Source: Deltaproteobacteria bacterium
GTDB taxonomy: Bacteria > Desulfobacterota > Desulfobaccia > Desulfobaccales > 0-14-0-80-60-11
Assembly: GCA_023381945.1 (NCBI GenBank)
Contig: JAMCQY010000347.1
Coordinates: forward strand, 1 to 23,068
Length of the DNA: 23,068 nucleotides
Reading direction: 5' to 3'
Below are positions 14,718-23,026 of this stretch, piece after piece. Below the pieces are notes generated by a model, which was given only the letters and a program-made list of their open reading frames with translations, ran no database searches and was not told the origin of the DNA. A program made the position numbers and the translations under genes. Each line of letters starts with the position of its first letter. Positions within the stretch are counted from its first letter, which is position 1.

Positions 14718-15905
14718 TTGTTACCAGACAAACATGGCAGATACGGCCGCTATGGGGGCCGGTTTGTACCGGAGACCCTGATGCCGGCCTTGTTGGAGTT
14801 GGAGGAGGCTTATCGCCGGATCAGCCGGGACAAGGATTTCAAAGACGAACTGGCCTGGTACCTGAAGGATTACGTGGGCCGGCCAACTCCCCTCTATTTT
14901 GCGCGGCATTTGACCAAAGCCTTGGCTGGCCCGCAGATCTATATCAAGCGGGAAGACCTGGCGCACACCGGAGCCCATAAGATCAATAATACCCTGGGGC
15001 AGGGGCTGCTGGCCCGGCGCATGGGCAAACAGCGGCTCATCGCCGAAACCGGGGCCGGCCAGCACGGCGTGGCCACGGCCACGGTGGCGGCCCTGCTGGG
15101 GATGGAGTGCGACATCTACATGGGCACCGAAGACATCCGGCGCCAGCGGCTCAACGTCATCCGGATGCGCCTGTTGGGCGGCAAAGTGCTCCCGGTGGAG
15201 TCCGGCAGCCGCACCCTGAAAGACGCCATGAACGAGGCCATCCGGGATTGGGTCACCAACGTGCGCCATACCCATTATGTCCTGGGTTCGGTGGGCGGGC
15301 CGCATCCTTACCCCATGATCGTCCGGGACTTCCAGTCGGTCATCGGCAAGGAGGCCAAGGCCCAGATACGCAAAATCACCGGCCGCCTGCCCCAATGCCT
15401 GGTGGCCTGCGTCGGCGGCGGCAGCAACGCCATGGGTCTGTTCCATCCCTTTGTCCATGACGAGGTGCGCTTCGTGGGAGTGGAGGCCGCCGGGCACGGC
15501 CTGGCCAGCGGCCATCACTCCGCCACCCTGGTGGCCGGGACGGTGGGGGTGCTGCACGGGGCATTCAGTTATCTCTTGCAGGACCCCTGGGGCAATATCC
15601 AGGAGGCGCATTCCCTGGCGCCGGGGCTGGATTATCCCGGGGTGGGGCCGGAGCATTCCTATTTCAAAGATACAGGGCGGGCCGAATATGTGGCGGTAAG
15701 CGATGCCGAGGCCCTGGAGGGCTTCAAGCTGCTGAGCCAAACCGAAGGCATCCTGCCGGCCCTGGAAAGCGCCCATGCGGTGGCTTACCTGCAGCGGCTG
15801 GCGCCGGAGTATACTGAAAACGATCATATTATTGTTAATCTTTCCGGCCGGGGCGACAAGGACGTGGACGCGGTGGCCGAAGCCCTGGAGGTGTCCGGTG
15901 TCTAG
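14718..15905 (+). CDS. trpB: tryptophan synthase beta subunit
   Basis: TrpB condenses indole with serine through PLP. The 395-residue protein has the PLP lysine at 88 in '[14 protein letters not shown]', the catalytic Glu110 in '[17 protein letters not shown]', the phosphate-binding '[12 protein letters not shown]' and the C-terminal 'NLSGRGDKD'. It is of the standard TrpB1 type that forms an alpha2-beta2 complex with TrpA and channels indole. The start is TTG at 14718, supported by a strong AAGGAGG at 14706-14712, 5 nt upstream. Its 3' end overlaps trpA by 8 nt. Confidence 0.97.
   Translation: MLPDKHGRYGRYGGRFVPETLMPALLELEEAYRRISRDKDFKDELAWYLKDYVGRPTPLYFARHLTKALAGPQIYIKREDLAHTGAHKINNTLGQGLLARRMGKQRLIAETGAGQHGVATATVAALLGMECDIYMGTEDIRRQRLNVIRMRLLGGKVLPVESGSRTLKDAMNEAIRDWVTNVRHTHYVLGSVGGPHPYPMIVRDFQSVIGKEAKAQIRKITGRLPQCLVACVGGGSNAMGLFHPFVHDEVRFVGVEAAGHGLASGHHSATLVAGTVGVLHGAFSYLLQDPWGNIQEAHSLAPGLDYPGVGPEHSYFKDTGRAEYVAVSDAEALEGFKLLSQTEGILPALESAHAVAYLQRLAPEYTENDHIIVNLSGRGDKDVDAVAEALEVSGV
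15887..15891 (+). promoter_or_regulatory. ribosome binding site deciding the trpA start
   Basis: GGAGG inside the end of trpB lies 6 nt before the GTG at 15898. This fixes the trpA start, since the same frame is open much further upstream (to 15775) inside trpB. Confidence 0.7.
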
Positions 15906-16695
15906 AATTGATCAGGTTTTCAAGCGGCTCAAGGCGAAGGACGAAAAGGCGCTCATTCCCTTCATCACGGCCGGCGACCCGGATCTGGACACGACGAAGG
16001 CCCTGGCTTTGGAGATGGCGGCTAAGGGCGCCGACCTACTGGAGCTGGGTATTCCCTTTTCCGATCCCCTGGCGGATGGACCCACCATCCAGGCGGCCAG
16101 CAGCCGGGCCGTGCAGGGCGGCATCCATCTTAAGGAAGTTTTGGAACTGGCGGGAGAGGTGCGCCGGCAAACGGATATCCCATTGATCTTAATGGGCTAC
16201 TATAATCCTATTTTGAGTTACGGTCTGGAGCGGACTGCCCGGGAGGCGGCTACTCTGGGGGTGGACGGCTTCATCATTCCGGACCTGCCGCCCGAGGAGG
16301 CCGGCCCCTGGCGGGTGGCCGCGGCGAAGAATGGCGTGGCCACCATCTTCCTGGCCGCGCCTACCAGCGGGATGGAACGCATCAAGCATATGGCCCGCCT
16401 GACCCGGGGGTTCTTGTATTATGTCTCGGTCACCGGGATTACCGGGGCTCGCACCGAGTTGCCCCCGGACCTGGCGGCGGCTTTGAAAGAAGTGCGGTCG
16501 CTGGTGAAATGTCCCCTGGCCGTGGGCTTCGGCATCTCCACCCCGGAGCAGGTCAAGTGGCTGGCCCCGTATGTGGACGGCATCGTGGTGGGCAGCGCCA
16601 TCGTGCAAAAAGTGGCGAAGCTGAAGGGCCAGGAATTGATTAAGGAGGTGGGCGAGTTTATCGCCGCCTTGAAGGAGCCTTTGCGGAAGAAATAA
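15898..16695 (+). CDS. trpA: tryptophan synthase alpha subunit
   Basis: TrpA cleaves indole-3-glycerol phosphate to indole and glyceraldehyde 3-phosphate. From the GTG at 15898 the protein has 265 residues. The catalytic Glu49 and Asp60 fall at the same numbers as in the E. coli enzyme ('[19 protein letters not shown]'), which supports this start. Further marks are '[11 protein letters not shown]', '[12 protein letters not shown]', '[14 protein letters not shown]' and '[11 protein letters not shown]'. It overlaps trpB by 8 nt, a translationally coupled arrangement that keeps the subunits balanced. It is the last trp gene and converges with ribD on the opposite strand. Confidence 0.97.
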   Translation: MSRIDQVFKRLKAKDEKALIPFITAGDPDLDTTKALALEMAAKGADLLELGIPFSDPLADGPTIQAASSRAVQGGIHLKEVLELAGEVRRQTDIPLILMGYYNPILSYGLERTAREAATLGVDGFIIPDLPPEEAGPWRVAAAKNGVATIFLAAPTSGMERIKHMARLTRGFLYYVSVTGITGARTELPPDLAAALKEVRSLVKCPLAVGFGISTPEQVKWLAPYVDGIVVGSAIVQKVAKLKGQELIKEVGEFIAALKEPLRKK

Positions 16696-16709
16696 ATTGC
16701 TGCCGAAAT

Positions 16710-16738
16710 GTAGGGGCGGGTTTAAAACCCGCCCCTAC
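16710..16738. repeat. gtaggggcg hairpin between convergent trpA and ribD
   Basis: gtaggggcgggttt (16710-16723) is a perfect inverted match to 16725-16738 around one base, so a small loop would open in RNA. There is no T-tract on either strand, but as a 14-bp GC-rich stem between convergent genes it may slow polymerase or protect 3' ends. It is the third copy of the gtaggggcg family. Confidence 0.6.
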
Positions 16739-16769
16739 CAAAATCATCTCATTACACAGCCATCCGGTT

Positions 16770-17867
16770 TCAAAGATAGCCTGAAATCATAATATCCTGG
16801 GCGATACGACGCATGTTCAAGTGCGTGGCCTGAAGGGCGTTGGCGAGGTGACTAATTCCCTCACCGCCCAAGACACCGGGGGAGGTACGGCCCCCCAGGA
16901 TTTTGGGGGCAAAGAAGAAGTAGAACTGGTTGACCAAACCCTCATCGAAGAAGCCGCCCAGTACCTCGGCCCCCCCTTCCACCAGCAGGCTTTGCACCTG
17001 CTGGTCGCCTAAGAGTTTCAGTAAGGGTTTGAGGGGGACCCGCCCTGCTTCCTCCGGGAAAACCAGAACCTCGGCCCCCAGGTCCTTAATGGCCTTGATT
17101 TTCTCTTTAGGTGCTTCTTTAGTGCAGGCCACCCAGGTGGGCGCCTGTGATTCCAGGTGCAGGAGTTTGGCCGGCAAGGGCAGACGCAGACGGCTGTCCA
17201 GGACTACCCGGATCGGGTCTTTGCCCCGGCCCCGGGGCAGCCGGGCGGTGAGCTGCGGGTCGTCGGACAAAACGGTCTCGATGCCCACCAGGATGGCGTC
17301 CACCTGGTGGCGCAGGCGGTGCCCGTAAGCCCGGGCCGCCTCGCCGGTGAGCCACTGACTTTCGCCAGTGGCGGTGGCGATCTTGCCGTCCAGGGAGCAG
17401 GCGGCCTTGGCGATGACCCAGGGACGTCCGGTGGCCGTCCAATAAAACCAGGATTCATTGAGGCGCCAGGCTTGAGCCTCCAAAACCCCGGTCTCCGCAA
17501 TTACGCCTTGGGATTTCAAATATTCCGCCCCGCCGCCGGCGACTTGAGGATTAGGGTCCCGGGTAGCGATGATCACCCGGGCCACGCCGGCGGCCAAAAT
17601 AGCCTGTGTGCAGGGGGGAGTGCGCCCCTGGTGGTTGCAGGGCTCCAGGGTGACGTAGAGGTCGGCCCCCTGTGCCGCGGCTCCGGCCTGGCGCAGGGCC
17701 TCCACTTCGGCATGGGCCGCACCCACGCGGCGGTGAAAACCCCGCCCGACGATTTGCCCGTCTTTAACCACCACCGCGCCCACCATGGGGTTGGGGGAGA
17801 CCCAACCGGCGCCGCGGGCGGCCAGACGCAAGGCTAACTTCATATAGGCAGGATTAATTTCGCTCAT
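16770..17867 (-). CDS. ribD: bifunctional riboflavin biosynthesis deaminase/reductase
   Basis: RibD deaminates the pyrimidine product of GTP cyclohydrolase II and reduces its ribose side chain. From the ATG at 17867 it has 365 residues. The N-terminal deaminase has 'GAVVV', the zinc ligand and catalytic 'HAEVEAL' (52-58), and 'LEPCNHQGRTPPC' with Cys77 and Cys86. The C-terminal reductase (from about residue 145) has 'WVIAKAACSLDGKIATATGE', 'DAILVGIETVLSDDP' and 'LLVEGGAEVLGGF'. An upstream extension of the frame to 17924 is part of a repeat-bearing spacer and is unlikely to be translated. ribE, ribBA and ribH, often next in the operon, are absent here; downstream is the convergent trpA. Confidence 0.93.
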   Translation of the reverse strand: MSEINPAYMKLALRLAARGAGWVSPNPMVGAVVVKDGQIVGRGFHRRVGAAHAEVEALRQAGAAAQGADLYVTLEPCNHQGRTPPCTQAILAAGVARVIIATRDPNPQVAGGGAEYLKSQGVIAETGVLEAQAWRLNESWFYWTATGRPWVIAKAACSLDGKIATATGESQWLTGEAARAYGHRLRHQVDAILVGIETVLSDDPQLTARLPRGRGKDPIRVVLDSRLRLPLPAKLLHLESQAPTWVACTKEAPKEKIKAIKDLGAEVLVFPEEAGRVPLKPLLKLLGDQQVQSLLVEGGAEVLGGFFDEGLVNQFYFFFAPKILGGRTSPGVLGGEGISHLANALQATHLNMRRIAQDIMISGYL

Positions 17868-17883
17868 TGCTGTAAAAAAGATT

Positions 17884-17905
17884 AACCACAGAGATACAGA
17901 GGGCT
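17884..17905 (-). repeat. 'accacagagatacagaggg' repeat upstream of ribD
   Basis: The segment matches the dispersed 'ccacagagacgcagag' word also forming the arms at 4262-4334. It lies in the nrdR-ribD spacer, whose remainder (to 18011) shows nothing else I can support. Confidence 0.4.
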
Positions 17906-18011
17906 TAGAGAGGCACCGAAGCAAAAACTATCTTAAGCCAAGCGGCGGGTCAACCCCGCCGATAAACATCCCCTTAGAAACCCCCGTGGTCTTGTGCTCT
18001 TATGAAAATAT

Positions 18012-18485
18012 TTAGCTCTTTTGCGGTTCTTTGCGACTGGCCAGCAGGTGGCGGATCTCTTCCATGAAGTCGGTGGCGTCGGTGAAATGCCGGTACACCG
18101 AGGCAAAGCGCACATAAGCCACTTCATCCCACTGGCGCAGTTGATTCATCACTCGTTCGCCGATCCAGGTGGAGGCGATCTCCCGCATCCCGCTTTCCAG
18201 CATCTCGCGTTCCAGGCCGTCCAGGAAGTTTTCGATAACATCGATGGACACCGGCCGTTTCTCACAGGCCTTAGTGATGCCTTCGTAAAGCTTGGCCCGT
18301 TGGAACGGCTCCCGGCGGCCGTCTTTCTTCACCACCAGGGGCATGGTCTCTTCCACCTGCTCGTAGGTGGTGAAGCGCCGCGAGCAATGGAGGCACTCCC
18401 GGCGCCGGCGAATGGCGTTGGCCTCCCGGCTGGGGCGGGAGTCGAGGACCTTATTTTTGGTGCTGTGGCAATAAGGGCAGCGCAT
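18012..18485 (-). CDS. nrdR: transcriptional repressor NrdR
   Basis: NrdR represses ribonucleotide reductase genes when dATP is high. The 157-residue protein has the N-terminal zinc ribbon with Cys3, Cys6, Cys31 and Cys34 ('MRCPYC', 'CLHCSRRFTTYE'), followed by an ATP-cone domain beginning 'PLVVKKDGRREPFQRAKL' and ending in 'VAYVRFASVYRHF'. Length and motif order are standard. It is read in the order glyA-nrdR-ribD, a gene neighbourhood familiar from many Desulfobacterota. The upstream spacer contains a terminator for glyA, so nrdR probably has its own promoter in the AT-rich 18516-18610 region, but I see no convincing boxes. Confidence 0.95.
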   Translation of the reverse strand: MRCPYCHSTKNKVLDSRPSREANAIRRRRECLHCSRRFTTYEQVEETMPLVVKKDGRREPFQRAKLYEGITKACEKRPVSIDVIENFLDGLEREMLESGMREIASTWIGERVMNQLRQWDEVAYVRFASVYRHFTDATDFMEEIRHLLASRKEPQKS

Positions 18486-18489
18486 AGGA

Positions 18490-18515
18490 ACAGTGGTCAG
18501 TAGTCAGTAGTCAGT
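18490..18515. repeat. cagt-agt tandem repeat before nrdR
   Basis: Tandem copies of 'cagtagt' (cagtggtcagtagtcagtag and onward) lie just upstream of the nrdR start. They face a similar run at 18679-18711 across the AT-rich spacer. Confidence 0.5.
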
Positions 18516-18616
18516 AAAATAAAGAAATCATTAATATTGAATCTTCATCTGATTTTATATCAGGGTATAGAAAAGGTCTAAATTTTTTTCTTTTCTCGAA
18601 TAAAGACCAAGAAATT

Positions 18617-18645
18617 AAAAAAGGGCGATTCAATTAGTCGCCCTT
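18617..18645 (-). terminator. intrinsic terminator downstream of glyA
   Basis: On the minus strand aagggcga (18645-18638) pairs perfectly with tcgccctt (18628-18621) around a 9-nt loop, followed by a T-run that begins in the stem (18622-18617). It sits 67 bases after the glyA stop and should end the fabG-acpP-rpiB-glyA transcript. Confidence 0.75.
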
Positions 18646-18678
18646 CGAAACTTTTATACATTTAGTTAGAGTAGATTT

Positions 18679-18711
18679 TACTGAGCACTGACCACCGGCC
18701 ACTGACAACTG
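18679..18711. repeat. cagt/ccactgac repeat directly after the glyA stop
   Basis: ctgagcactgaccaccggcc and the following actgacaactg touch the glyA stop at 18712. On the coding strand this reads as cagttgtcagtggccggtgg, of the same type as the repeat on the trpD stop. Confidence 0.5.
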
Positions 18712-19974
18712 TTACTCCGCGGTCCATTCCTCGGCAAACAGGGGGTACTGGGAACAGAACTCTCGCACCTGGACCTGGAGTTTGGCCTGGAGATCGGTAT
18801 CGTCGGGAGCGCTTAGCACCTGGTGCATGAAATCGGCAATGGCTACCATCTCCTTCTCTTTCATGCCGCGAGTGGTAAGGGCCGGAGTGCCCACCCGGAT
18901 GCCGCTGGTGACGGTGGGCGGGCGCTGATCGAAGGGTATGCCATTTTTGTTAACCGTGATGCCGGCCCGGTCCAGGGCCTCTTCGCCTTCCCGGCCGGTA
19001 AGGCCGTTGGGGCTCAGGTCCACCAGGATGAGATGGGTGTCGGTGCCACCGGCCACCAGACGATAACCCCGCTTCAGGAATTCCTGGGCCAGGGTGCGTG
19101 CATTCGCCACTGTCTGTTGCTGATAGCGTTTGAAGGAGGGCGCCAGGGCCTCCTTGAAAGCCACGGCCTTGGCGGCAATGATGTGCATCAGGGGACCGCC
19201 CTGGATCCCTGGAAAAATTTGGCTATCCAGGGATTTGCCATAGTCTGCCTGGGCCAGGATGAGTCCGCCCCGTGGGCCCCGCAGGGTCTTGTGGGTGGTG
19301 GAAGTGACAAAGTCCGCCACCGGCACCGGATTGGGATGGAGGCCGGCGCCGATAAGCCCAGCGATGTGGGCCATGTCCACCATGAGGTAGGCCTCCACCT
19401 CCCGGGCGATCTCGGCGAAACGGGAAAAATCCAGAGTGCGGGGATAGGCGCTGGCCCCGGCGATGATCAGCCGGGGGCGGTGCTGCTGCGCAAGTTCCCT
19501 CAAGGCGGCGAGGTCGACCTGTTCGGTCTGCCGGTCAACGCCATAGGTCACCGACTTGAACAGACGGCCGGAGAAATTCACCTTGGCCCCGTGGCTCAGG
19601 TGGCCGCCATGGGCCAAGTCCATACCCATAATCGTATCGCCAAGCTTCAGGAAGGAAAGATAGACGGCCATGTTGGCCTGGCTGCCGGAATGGGGCTGAA
19701 CGTTGGCGTAGGGTGCCCCAAAGATCTCCTTCACCCGGCTCAAGGCCAGGTCTTCGGCGGTGTCGACGTATTCGCAGCCGCCGTAAAAACGCCGCCCCGG
19801 ATAGCCTTCGGCATATTTATGAGTCAGGATGGAGCCCTGGGCCTGGAGCACCGCATTGCTGACGAAGTTCTCCGAAGCAATCATCTCCAGTTTGTGGAGC
19901 TGGCGCTGCCGTTCCCGCTCGATGACGGCATAAATCGCAGGGTCAATGCGGGCCAGGTCTTCCATGTGGTCCAT
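18712..19974 (-). CDS. glyA: serine hydroxymethyltransferase
   Basis: GlyA interconverts serine and glycine with tetrahydrofolate, using PLP, and supplies one-carbon units. The 420-residue protein has 'MIASENFVS', '[21 protein letters not shown]' split over residues 51-71, '[11 protein letters not shown]', '[12 protein letters not shown]', '[13 protein letters not shown]' and the PLP lysine at 229 in '[14 protein letters not shown]'. Its ATG shares one base with the rpiB stop (TAATG), so translation is coupled to rpiB. The rpiB-glyA pair is common in this lineage. Serine made or used here also links to TrpB, which consumes serine. The transcript ends at the terminator at 18617-18645. Confidence 0.97.
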   Translation of the reverse strand: MDHMEDLARIDPAIYAVIERERQRQLHKLEMIASENFVSNAVLQAQGSILTHKYAEGYPGRRFYGGCEYVDTAEDLALSRVKEIFGAPYANVQPHSGSQANMAVYLSFLKLGDTIMGMDLAHGGHLSHGAKVNFSGRLFKSVTYGVDRQTEQVDLAALRELAQQHRPRLIIAGASAYPRTLDFSRFAEIAREVEAYLMVDMAHIAGLIGAGLHPNPVPVADFVTSTTHKTLRGPRGGLILAQADYGKSLDSQIFPGIQGGPLMHIIAAKAVAFKEALAPSFKRYQQQTVANARTLAQEFLKRGYRLVAGGTDTHLILVDLSPNGLTGREGEEALDRAGITVNKNGIPFDQRPPTVTSGIRVGTPALTTRGMKEKEMVAIADFMHQVLSAPDDTDLQAKLQVQVREFCSQYPLFAEEWTAE

Positions 19975-20480
19975 TATGTTGCCGCTCCGGTCGAATGCTG
20001 CTCCCGTGCCAATCGTTCCAGTAGATCCAAACGCTCCTGGTGACGGCCGCCGTCAAAGGGGGTCTTGAGCCAGGTACGCACGATCTCTTTACCGAGATCG
20101 GGCCCGATTACACGACCACCCATGACCAGGAGGTTGGCGTTGTTATGGCGTCTGCTCATTATAGTCGCAAAGAGGTCGTGGCACAGCGCCGCCCGGATAC
20201 CGGGAAAGCGGTTGGCCATGATGCTCATCCCCAGGCCGGTCCCGCAGATTAAGATGCCCAGGCTCCCGGGGCGAGCCAACAAGACATCCACCACCTTTTT
20301 GCCGAACAAGGGGTAGTGCACCGATTCTTCGGCATTGGCGCAGCCGAAATCATCAAACGGCACCTTGAGTTCGCGCAACAGCTTGACGATCTCTATCTTC
20401 AAGCCGAAGCCCGCGTGGTCGCAGGCAATGGCAATTGTACCAGGCTCAGGCGGCCCGGGCGGTGACGAAACTGATGACAT
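19974..20480 (-). CDS. rpiB: ribose-5-phosphate isomerase B
   Basis: RpiB interconverts ribose 5-phosphate and ribulose 5-phosphate. The 168-residue protein has '[13 protein letters not shown]' (16-28), '[16 protein letters not shown]' with the probable catalytic Cys79, and '[18 protein letters not shown]'. The first 14 residues (Ser/Pro-rich) precede the real domain start and are encoded within the overlap with acpP: the ATG at 20480 lies 35 bp inside the acpP 3' end. No other good in-frame start exists before the conserved domain, so the extension is probably translated. In related genomes fabF often stands between acpP and rpiB; its absence may explain this overlap. Confidence 0.93.
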   Translation of the reverse strand: MSSVSSPPGPPEPGTIAIACDHAGFGLKIEIVKLLRELKVPFDDFGCANAEESVHYPLFGKKVVDVLLARPGSLGILICGTGLGMSIMANRFPGIRAALCHDLFATIMSRRHNNANLLVMGGRVIGPDLGKEIVRTWLKTPFDGGRHQERLDLLERLAREQHSTGAAT

Positions 20481-20682
20481 CCTGGACGGTCCTCAGCTTT
20501 TCTGCTTCTTCATCCGCAATTTCCATGCCGAATTCTTCTTCCATGGCCATGATCAATTCAACCAGGTCCAGGGAATCGGCGCCCAGGTCATCCACAAAGA
20601 CCGCTTCCGGGGTGACTTCGGAACGTTCCACGCCTAATTTATCCACGATTATATCAATTACTTTTTCTTCAATTGCTCCCAT
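20446..20682 (-). CDS. acpP: acyl carrier protein
   Basis: ACP carries growing fatty acyl chains on 4'-phosphopantetheine. The 78-residue acidic protein shows the attachment site Asp36-Ser37-Leu38 in '[20 protein letters not shown]', typical length and helix pattern. A strong AGGAGG precedes its ATG on the minus strand (about 20691-20697). It follows fabG by 21 nt and overlaps rpiB by 35 bp, making a tight fabG-acpP-rpiB-glyA unit. Confidence 0.97.
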   Translation of the reverse strand: MGAIEEKVIDIIVDKLGVERSEVTPEAVFVDDLGADSLDLVELIMAMEEEFGMEIADEEAEKLRTVQDVISFVTARAA

Positions 20683-20703
20683 CGACCAAAACCTCCTGTT
20701 TTC

Positions 20704-21450
20704 TTAAACCATCAACATGCCGCCATTAACATGAATCACCTGGCCGGTTAGGTAAGCCGCGGCTTCGGAAGCGAGGAAGGCCACCGCTTGGGCCACCTCC
20801 GCCGGGGTGCCGAAGCGGCCCAGAGGAATCTGGGCCAGCATCTCGGCCTTGACCTTTTCCGACAGGGACTCGGTCATCTCCGTTTGAATGAAGCCGGGGG
20901 CCACGGCGTTCACCGTGATATTGCGGGAGGCCAGCTCCCGGGCCACCGACTTGGTCAGGCCGATCAAGCCGGCCTTGGAGGCCACATAATTGGCCTGGCC
21001 GGCATTGCCCATCACCCCCACCACCGAGCTGATGTTGATGATGCGGCCAAAGCGCTGCTTGACCATGGTCTTGCTCGCCGCTCGGATGCAGTTATAAGCT
21101 CCCTTGAGATTCACGGTCAGGACCGCGTCCCAATCGTCCTCTTTCATGCGTAGAATAAGGTTGTCCCGGGTGATGCCGGCGTTGTTCACCAGCAGGTCCA
21201 GGCGGCCGCTTTCTTTGATGATATCGTCGAGCCCTTTTTGCACCTGGCTGAAGTCGGCCACATTAAATTCGATCAGGTGGACTGCGGCCCCTTGGGCCTC
21301 GACGTCCTTTTGGGTTCGAACCGCATCTTCGCCCAGGGCCACGTCGTTCAGATACATGGTTAGGCCGGGGCGGGCCAATTCCAGGGCGATGGCCCGGCCA
21401 ATGCCCCGGACGGCGCCGGTTATCAAAGCCACAGAGACGTTATCGTTCAT
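20704..21450 (-). CDS. fabG: 3-oxoacyl-[acyl-carrier-protein] reductase
   Basis: FabG reduces 3-oxoacyl-ACP with NADPH in fatty acid elongation. From the ATG at 21450 it has 248 residues, the normal size. The short-chain dehydrogenase elements are complete: cofactor loop 'TGAVRGIG' (11-18), 'NNAG' (89-92), and the catalytic Asn114, Ser142, Tyr155 and Lys159 ('YVASKAG'). The C-terminus 'GQVIHVNGGMLMV' is typical. The frame is open 69 nt further upstream, but that stretch lacks homology. The acpP neighbour supports a FabG role over other reductases. No strong ribosome binding site is visible. fabD and fabH, often upstream, are not present in this window. Confidence 0.92.
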   Translation of the reverse strand: MNDNVSVALITGAVRGIGRAIALELARPGLTMYLNDVALGEDAVRTQKDVEAQGAAVHLIEFNVADFSQVQKGLDDIIKESGRLDLLVNNAGITRDNLILRMKEDDWDAVLTVNLKGAYNCIRAASKTMVKQRFGRIINISSVVGVMGNAGQANYVASKAGLIGLTKSVARELASRNITVNAVAPGFIQTEMTESLSEKVKAEMLAQIPLGRFGTPAEVAQAVAFLASEAAAYLTGQVIHVNGGMLMV

Positions 21451-21744
21451 ATCAAAGTTATCCAAAAAATCTTGGCTGAAACCGCACTTCACCCCAGCGC
21501 CCTGAGCCGGGCGCGCCAAGGCCTGCTGCGTTAATTAAATAATCCGAATTGCCGCAAATTGAAAGAGGTTTCTTATACTTTTTTTCACGTACAGGCGATT
21601 AAATCAAATTGTTGCAATATGGGTGGAGCGGGCCTGCGTTCTGGTCTCCATGGCGGCGGCCACAGGCCGCCCTGCTCATTGTTTAATGCCCACTTTTTTG
21701 GTGCGCGAGGCGCACCCTACATTTCAGCGGCTGACCCCTGACCC
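21451..21744. repeat. repeat-bearing spacer between etfA and fabG
   Basis: About 290 bases without a supported gene. It contains a 7-bp stem ggcggcc/ggccgcc at 21655-21671 with loop aca (the same stem as at 13190-13206). A second hairpin, ggtgcgc/gcgcacc, at 21700-21716 is followed by cctac, so this end looks like a partial gtaggg repeat. A ccctgacccctaacccct run (around 21735) reaches into the etfA 3' end. The part next to fabG is AT-rich and may hold its promoter, but no clear -35/-10 pair is seen. Confidence 0.5.
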
Positions 21745-22938
21745 CTAACCCCTGTCTTTCTTGATCTCCTGAATCAGGGCCGGGAGGATTTCAAACAGGT
21801 CGCCCACCATGCCGACGTCGGCCACCTGGAAAATGGGGGCCTTGGGGTCCTTGTTGATGGCCACAATGAAGTCGGAGGACTGCATGCCCACCAGGTGCTG
21901 GGCCGCGCCGGAAATGCCCGCGGCCAGGTAAATCCTGGGGGCGACGGTCTTGCCGGTCTGGCCGATCTGATGGGGATAGGTTATCCATCCGGCATCCACC
22001 GCGGCTCGGGTGGCGCCTACGGCCGCGCCCAAGAGATCCGCCAACTCCTCCAGGAGGCGAAAGTTTTTGGCGTCCTTGAGGCCGCGGCCGCCGGCCACGA
22101 TGATATCGGCGGCGCTCAAAGGCACCCGCTCCTTGATTTCCTCTACGGTGGCGACGAAGCGGCTGCGACCGCTCTCGTCCAGGAAAGCGGTGTCCACCGG
22201 GATCACCTCGCCCTCGGGAAAATCGGCCGGTGGCCGGGGCTTGAAGACTCCGGGCCGGGCCGTGGCCATCTGAGGAAAGGTGCGCGGGGTGATGATGGTC
22301 GCCATGATATTGCCGCCAAAGGCCGGGCGGGTCTGGAGCAGCAGCCGTTTTTCCGGGTCGATGGCGAAGGCGGTGCAATCGGCAGTCAGGCCGGTTTTAA
22401 GGCTGGCGGCCACCCGGGGAATGAAGGCGCGGCCTACGTAAGTGGCTCCGGCCAGGATAATTTCCGGCCGGTAGCGCCGGGCGAGCTCCGTCAGGGCCGC
22501 GGCGTAAGTCTCTTCCAGGAAATCCTGAAGGCGCGGATGTTCGGCCAGATAAACCTTGTGGGCTCCGGCGCTCAAAAGGGCAGGGACCAGGGAGGCCACC
22601 TCAGCGCCAAAAAGAACCGCGGCTACCGGCGCTTTGAGTTCTTCGGCCAGCCGCCGGCCTTCGCCCAAAAGCTCCGCGGTCACCGGGGCCAGGACCCCGC
22701 CGCGCTGCTCGGCAAAGATCCAGACGCCGTCCGGCGGCACCTCGGGGCGGGGAGCGGGACCGGCGGCGGCCTCGATCACCAGGGCCTCCATCTCGCAGAC
22801 CTCGGTGCAGGCGCCGCAGAGATTGCAGCCCTCGCCGATCACCAGGGTCTCGCCCTCCAGCCTAAGCACGCCAAAGGGGCAGGCATCGACGCATTGGCCG
22901 CAGGCAATACATTTTTCAGATAAGAAAGTCAGGCTCAT
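21745..22938 (-). CDS. etfA: electron transfer flavoprotein alpha subunit with N-terminal 2[4Fe-4S] domain
   Basis: EtfA with EtfB moves electrons between acyl-CoA or hydroxyacid dehydrogenases and the quinone or ferredoxin pools, using FAD. The 397-residue protein starts with a ferredoxin domain: Cys10, 13, 16, 20 and Cys38, 41, 44, 48. An alpha/beta ETF domain follows (from about residue 70), then the FAD-binding C-terminal domain with '[13 protein letters not shown]', '[12 protein letters not shown]', '[11 protein letters not shown]', '[13 protein letters not shown]' and '[16 protein letters not shown]'. Fe-S-fused EtfA occurs in anaerobes with lactate/electron-bifurcating or acyl-CoA complexes. 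EtfB, usually just upstream, is absent: the upstream side holds a divergent transposase-like gene. The last residues and stop lie in a 'caggggttaggggtcag' repeat. No Shine-Dalgarno is evident at the ATG. Confidence 0.9.
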   Translation of the reverse strand: MSLTFLSEKCIACGQCVDACPFGVLRLEGETLVIGEGCNLCGACTEVCEMEALVIEAAAGPAPRPEVPPDGVWIFAEQRGGVLAPVTAELLGEGRRLAEELKAPVAAVLFGAEVASLVPALLSAGAHKVYLAEHPRLQDFLEETYAAALTELARRYRPEIILAGATYVGRAFIPRVAASLKTGLTADCTAFAIDPEKRLLLQTRPAFGGNIMATIITPRTFPQMATARPGVFKPRPPADFPEGEVIPVDTAFLDESGRSRFVATVEEIKERVPLSAADIIVAGGRGLKDAKNFRLLEELADLLGAAVGATRAAVDAGWITYPHQIGQTGKTVAPRIYLAAGISGAAQHLVGMQSSDFIVAINKDPKAPIFQVADVGMVGDLFEILPALIQEIKKDRG

Positions 22939-22949
22939 TTAAATACAGT

Positions 22950-22972
22950 TTTTAGTTTTTAGTTGTTAGTTG
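22950..22972. repeat. tandem ttagt low-complexity repeat upstream of etfA
   Basis: tttttagtttttagttgtta consists of tandem ttagt-like units 12 or so bases before the etfA start. It resembles the other agt-type runs at gene borders, and may mark the left border of the element that carries the right-edge gene. Confidence 0.4.
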
Positions 22973-22974
22973 TA

Positions 22975-23004
22975 TTGACAATAGACATTAACATACATTA
23001 ATAT
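22975..23004 (+). promoter_or_regulatory. promoter of the right-edge gene
   Basis: A consensus TTGACA lies at 22975-22980, and TAATAT (4 of 6 matches to TATAAT) at 22999-23004 after 18 bp. Direct repeats of acatta (around 22985-23000) overlap the spacer and could be a protein site. Confidence 0.5.
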
Positions 23005-23026
23005 GCTTGGGTAAGGAGGGAAACTC

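Noticed and set aside
14721..15827. 368-codon open frame on the minus strand opposite trpB
   Set aside because: It lies wholly antisense to the unmistakable trpB and has no domain or ribosome binding site; long antisense frames are expected in GC-rich coding DNA.
16710..16738. bidirectional terminator between trpA and ribD
   Set aside because: The stem is strong, but no T-tract follows on either strand and the sequence is a copy of a dispersed repeat; kept as a repeat only.
17157..17837. 226-codon plus-strand frame opposite ribD
   Set aside because: ribD has intact deaminase and reductase motifs on the minus strand; the plus frame shows none.
18823..20043. 406-codon plus-strand frame opposite glyA
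   Set aside because: glyA on the minus strand has all SHMT motifs; the plus frame is rich in Gly, His and Gln without any family pattern, as shadow frames are.
21895..22923. 342-codon plus-strand frame opposite etfA
   Set aside because: It is antisense to the complete EtfA with ferredoxin domain and has shadow-like composition.
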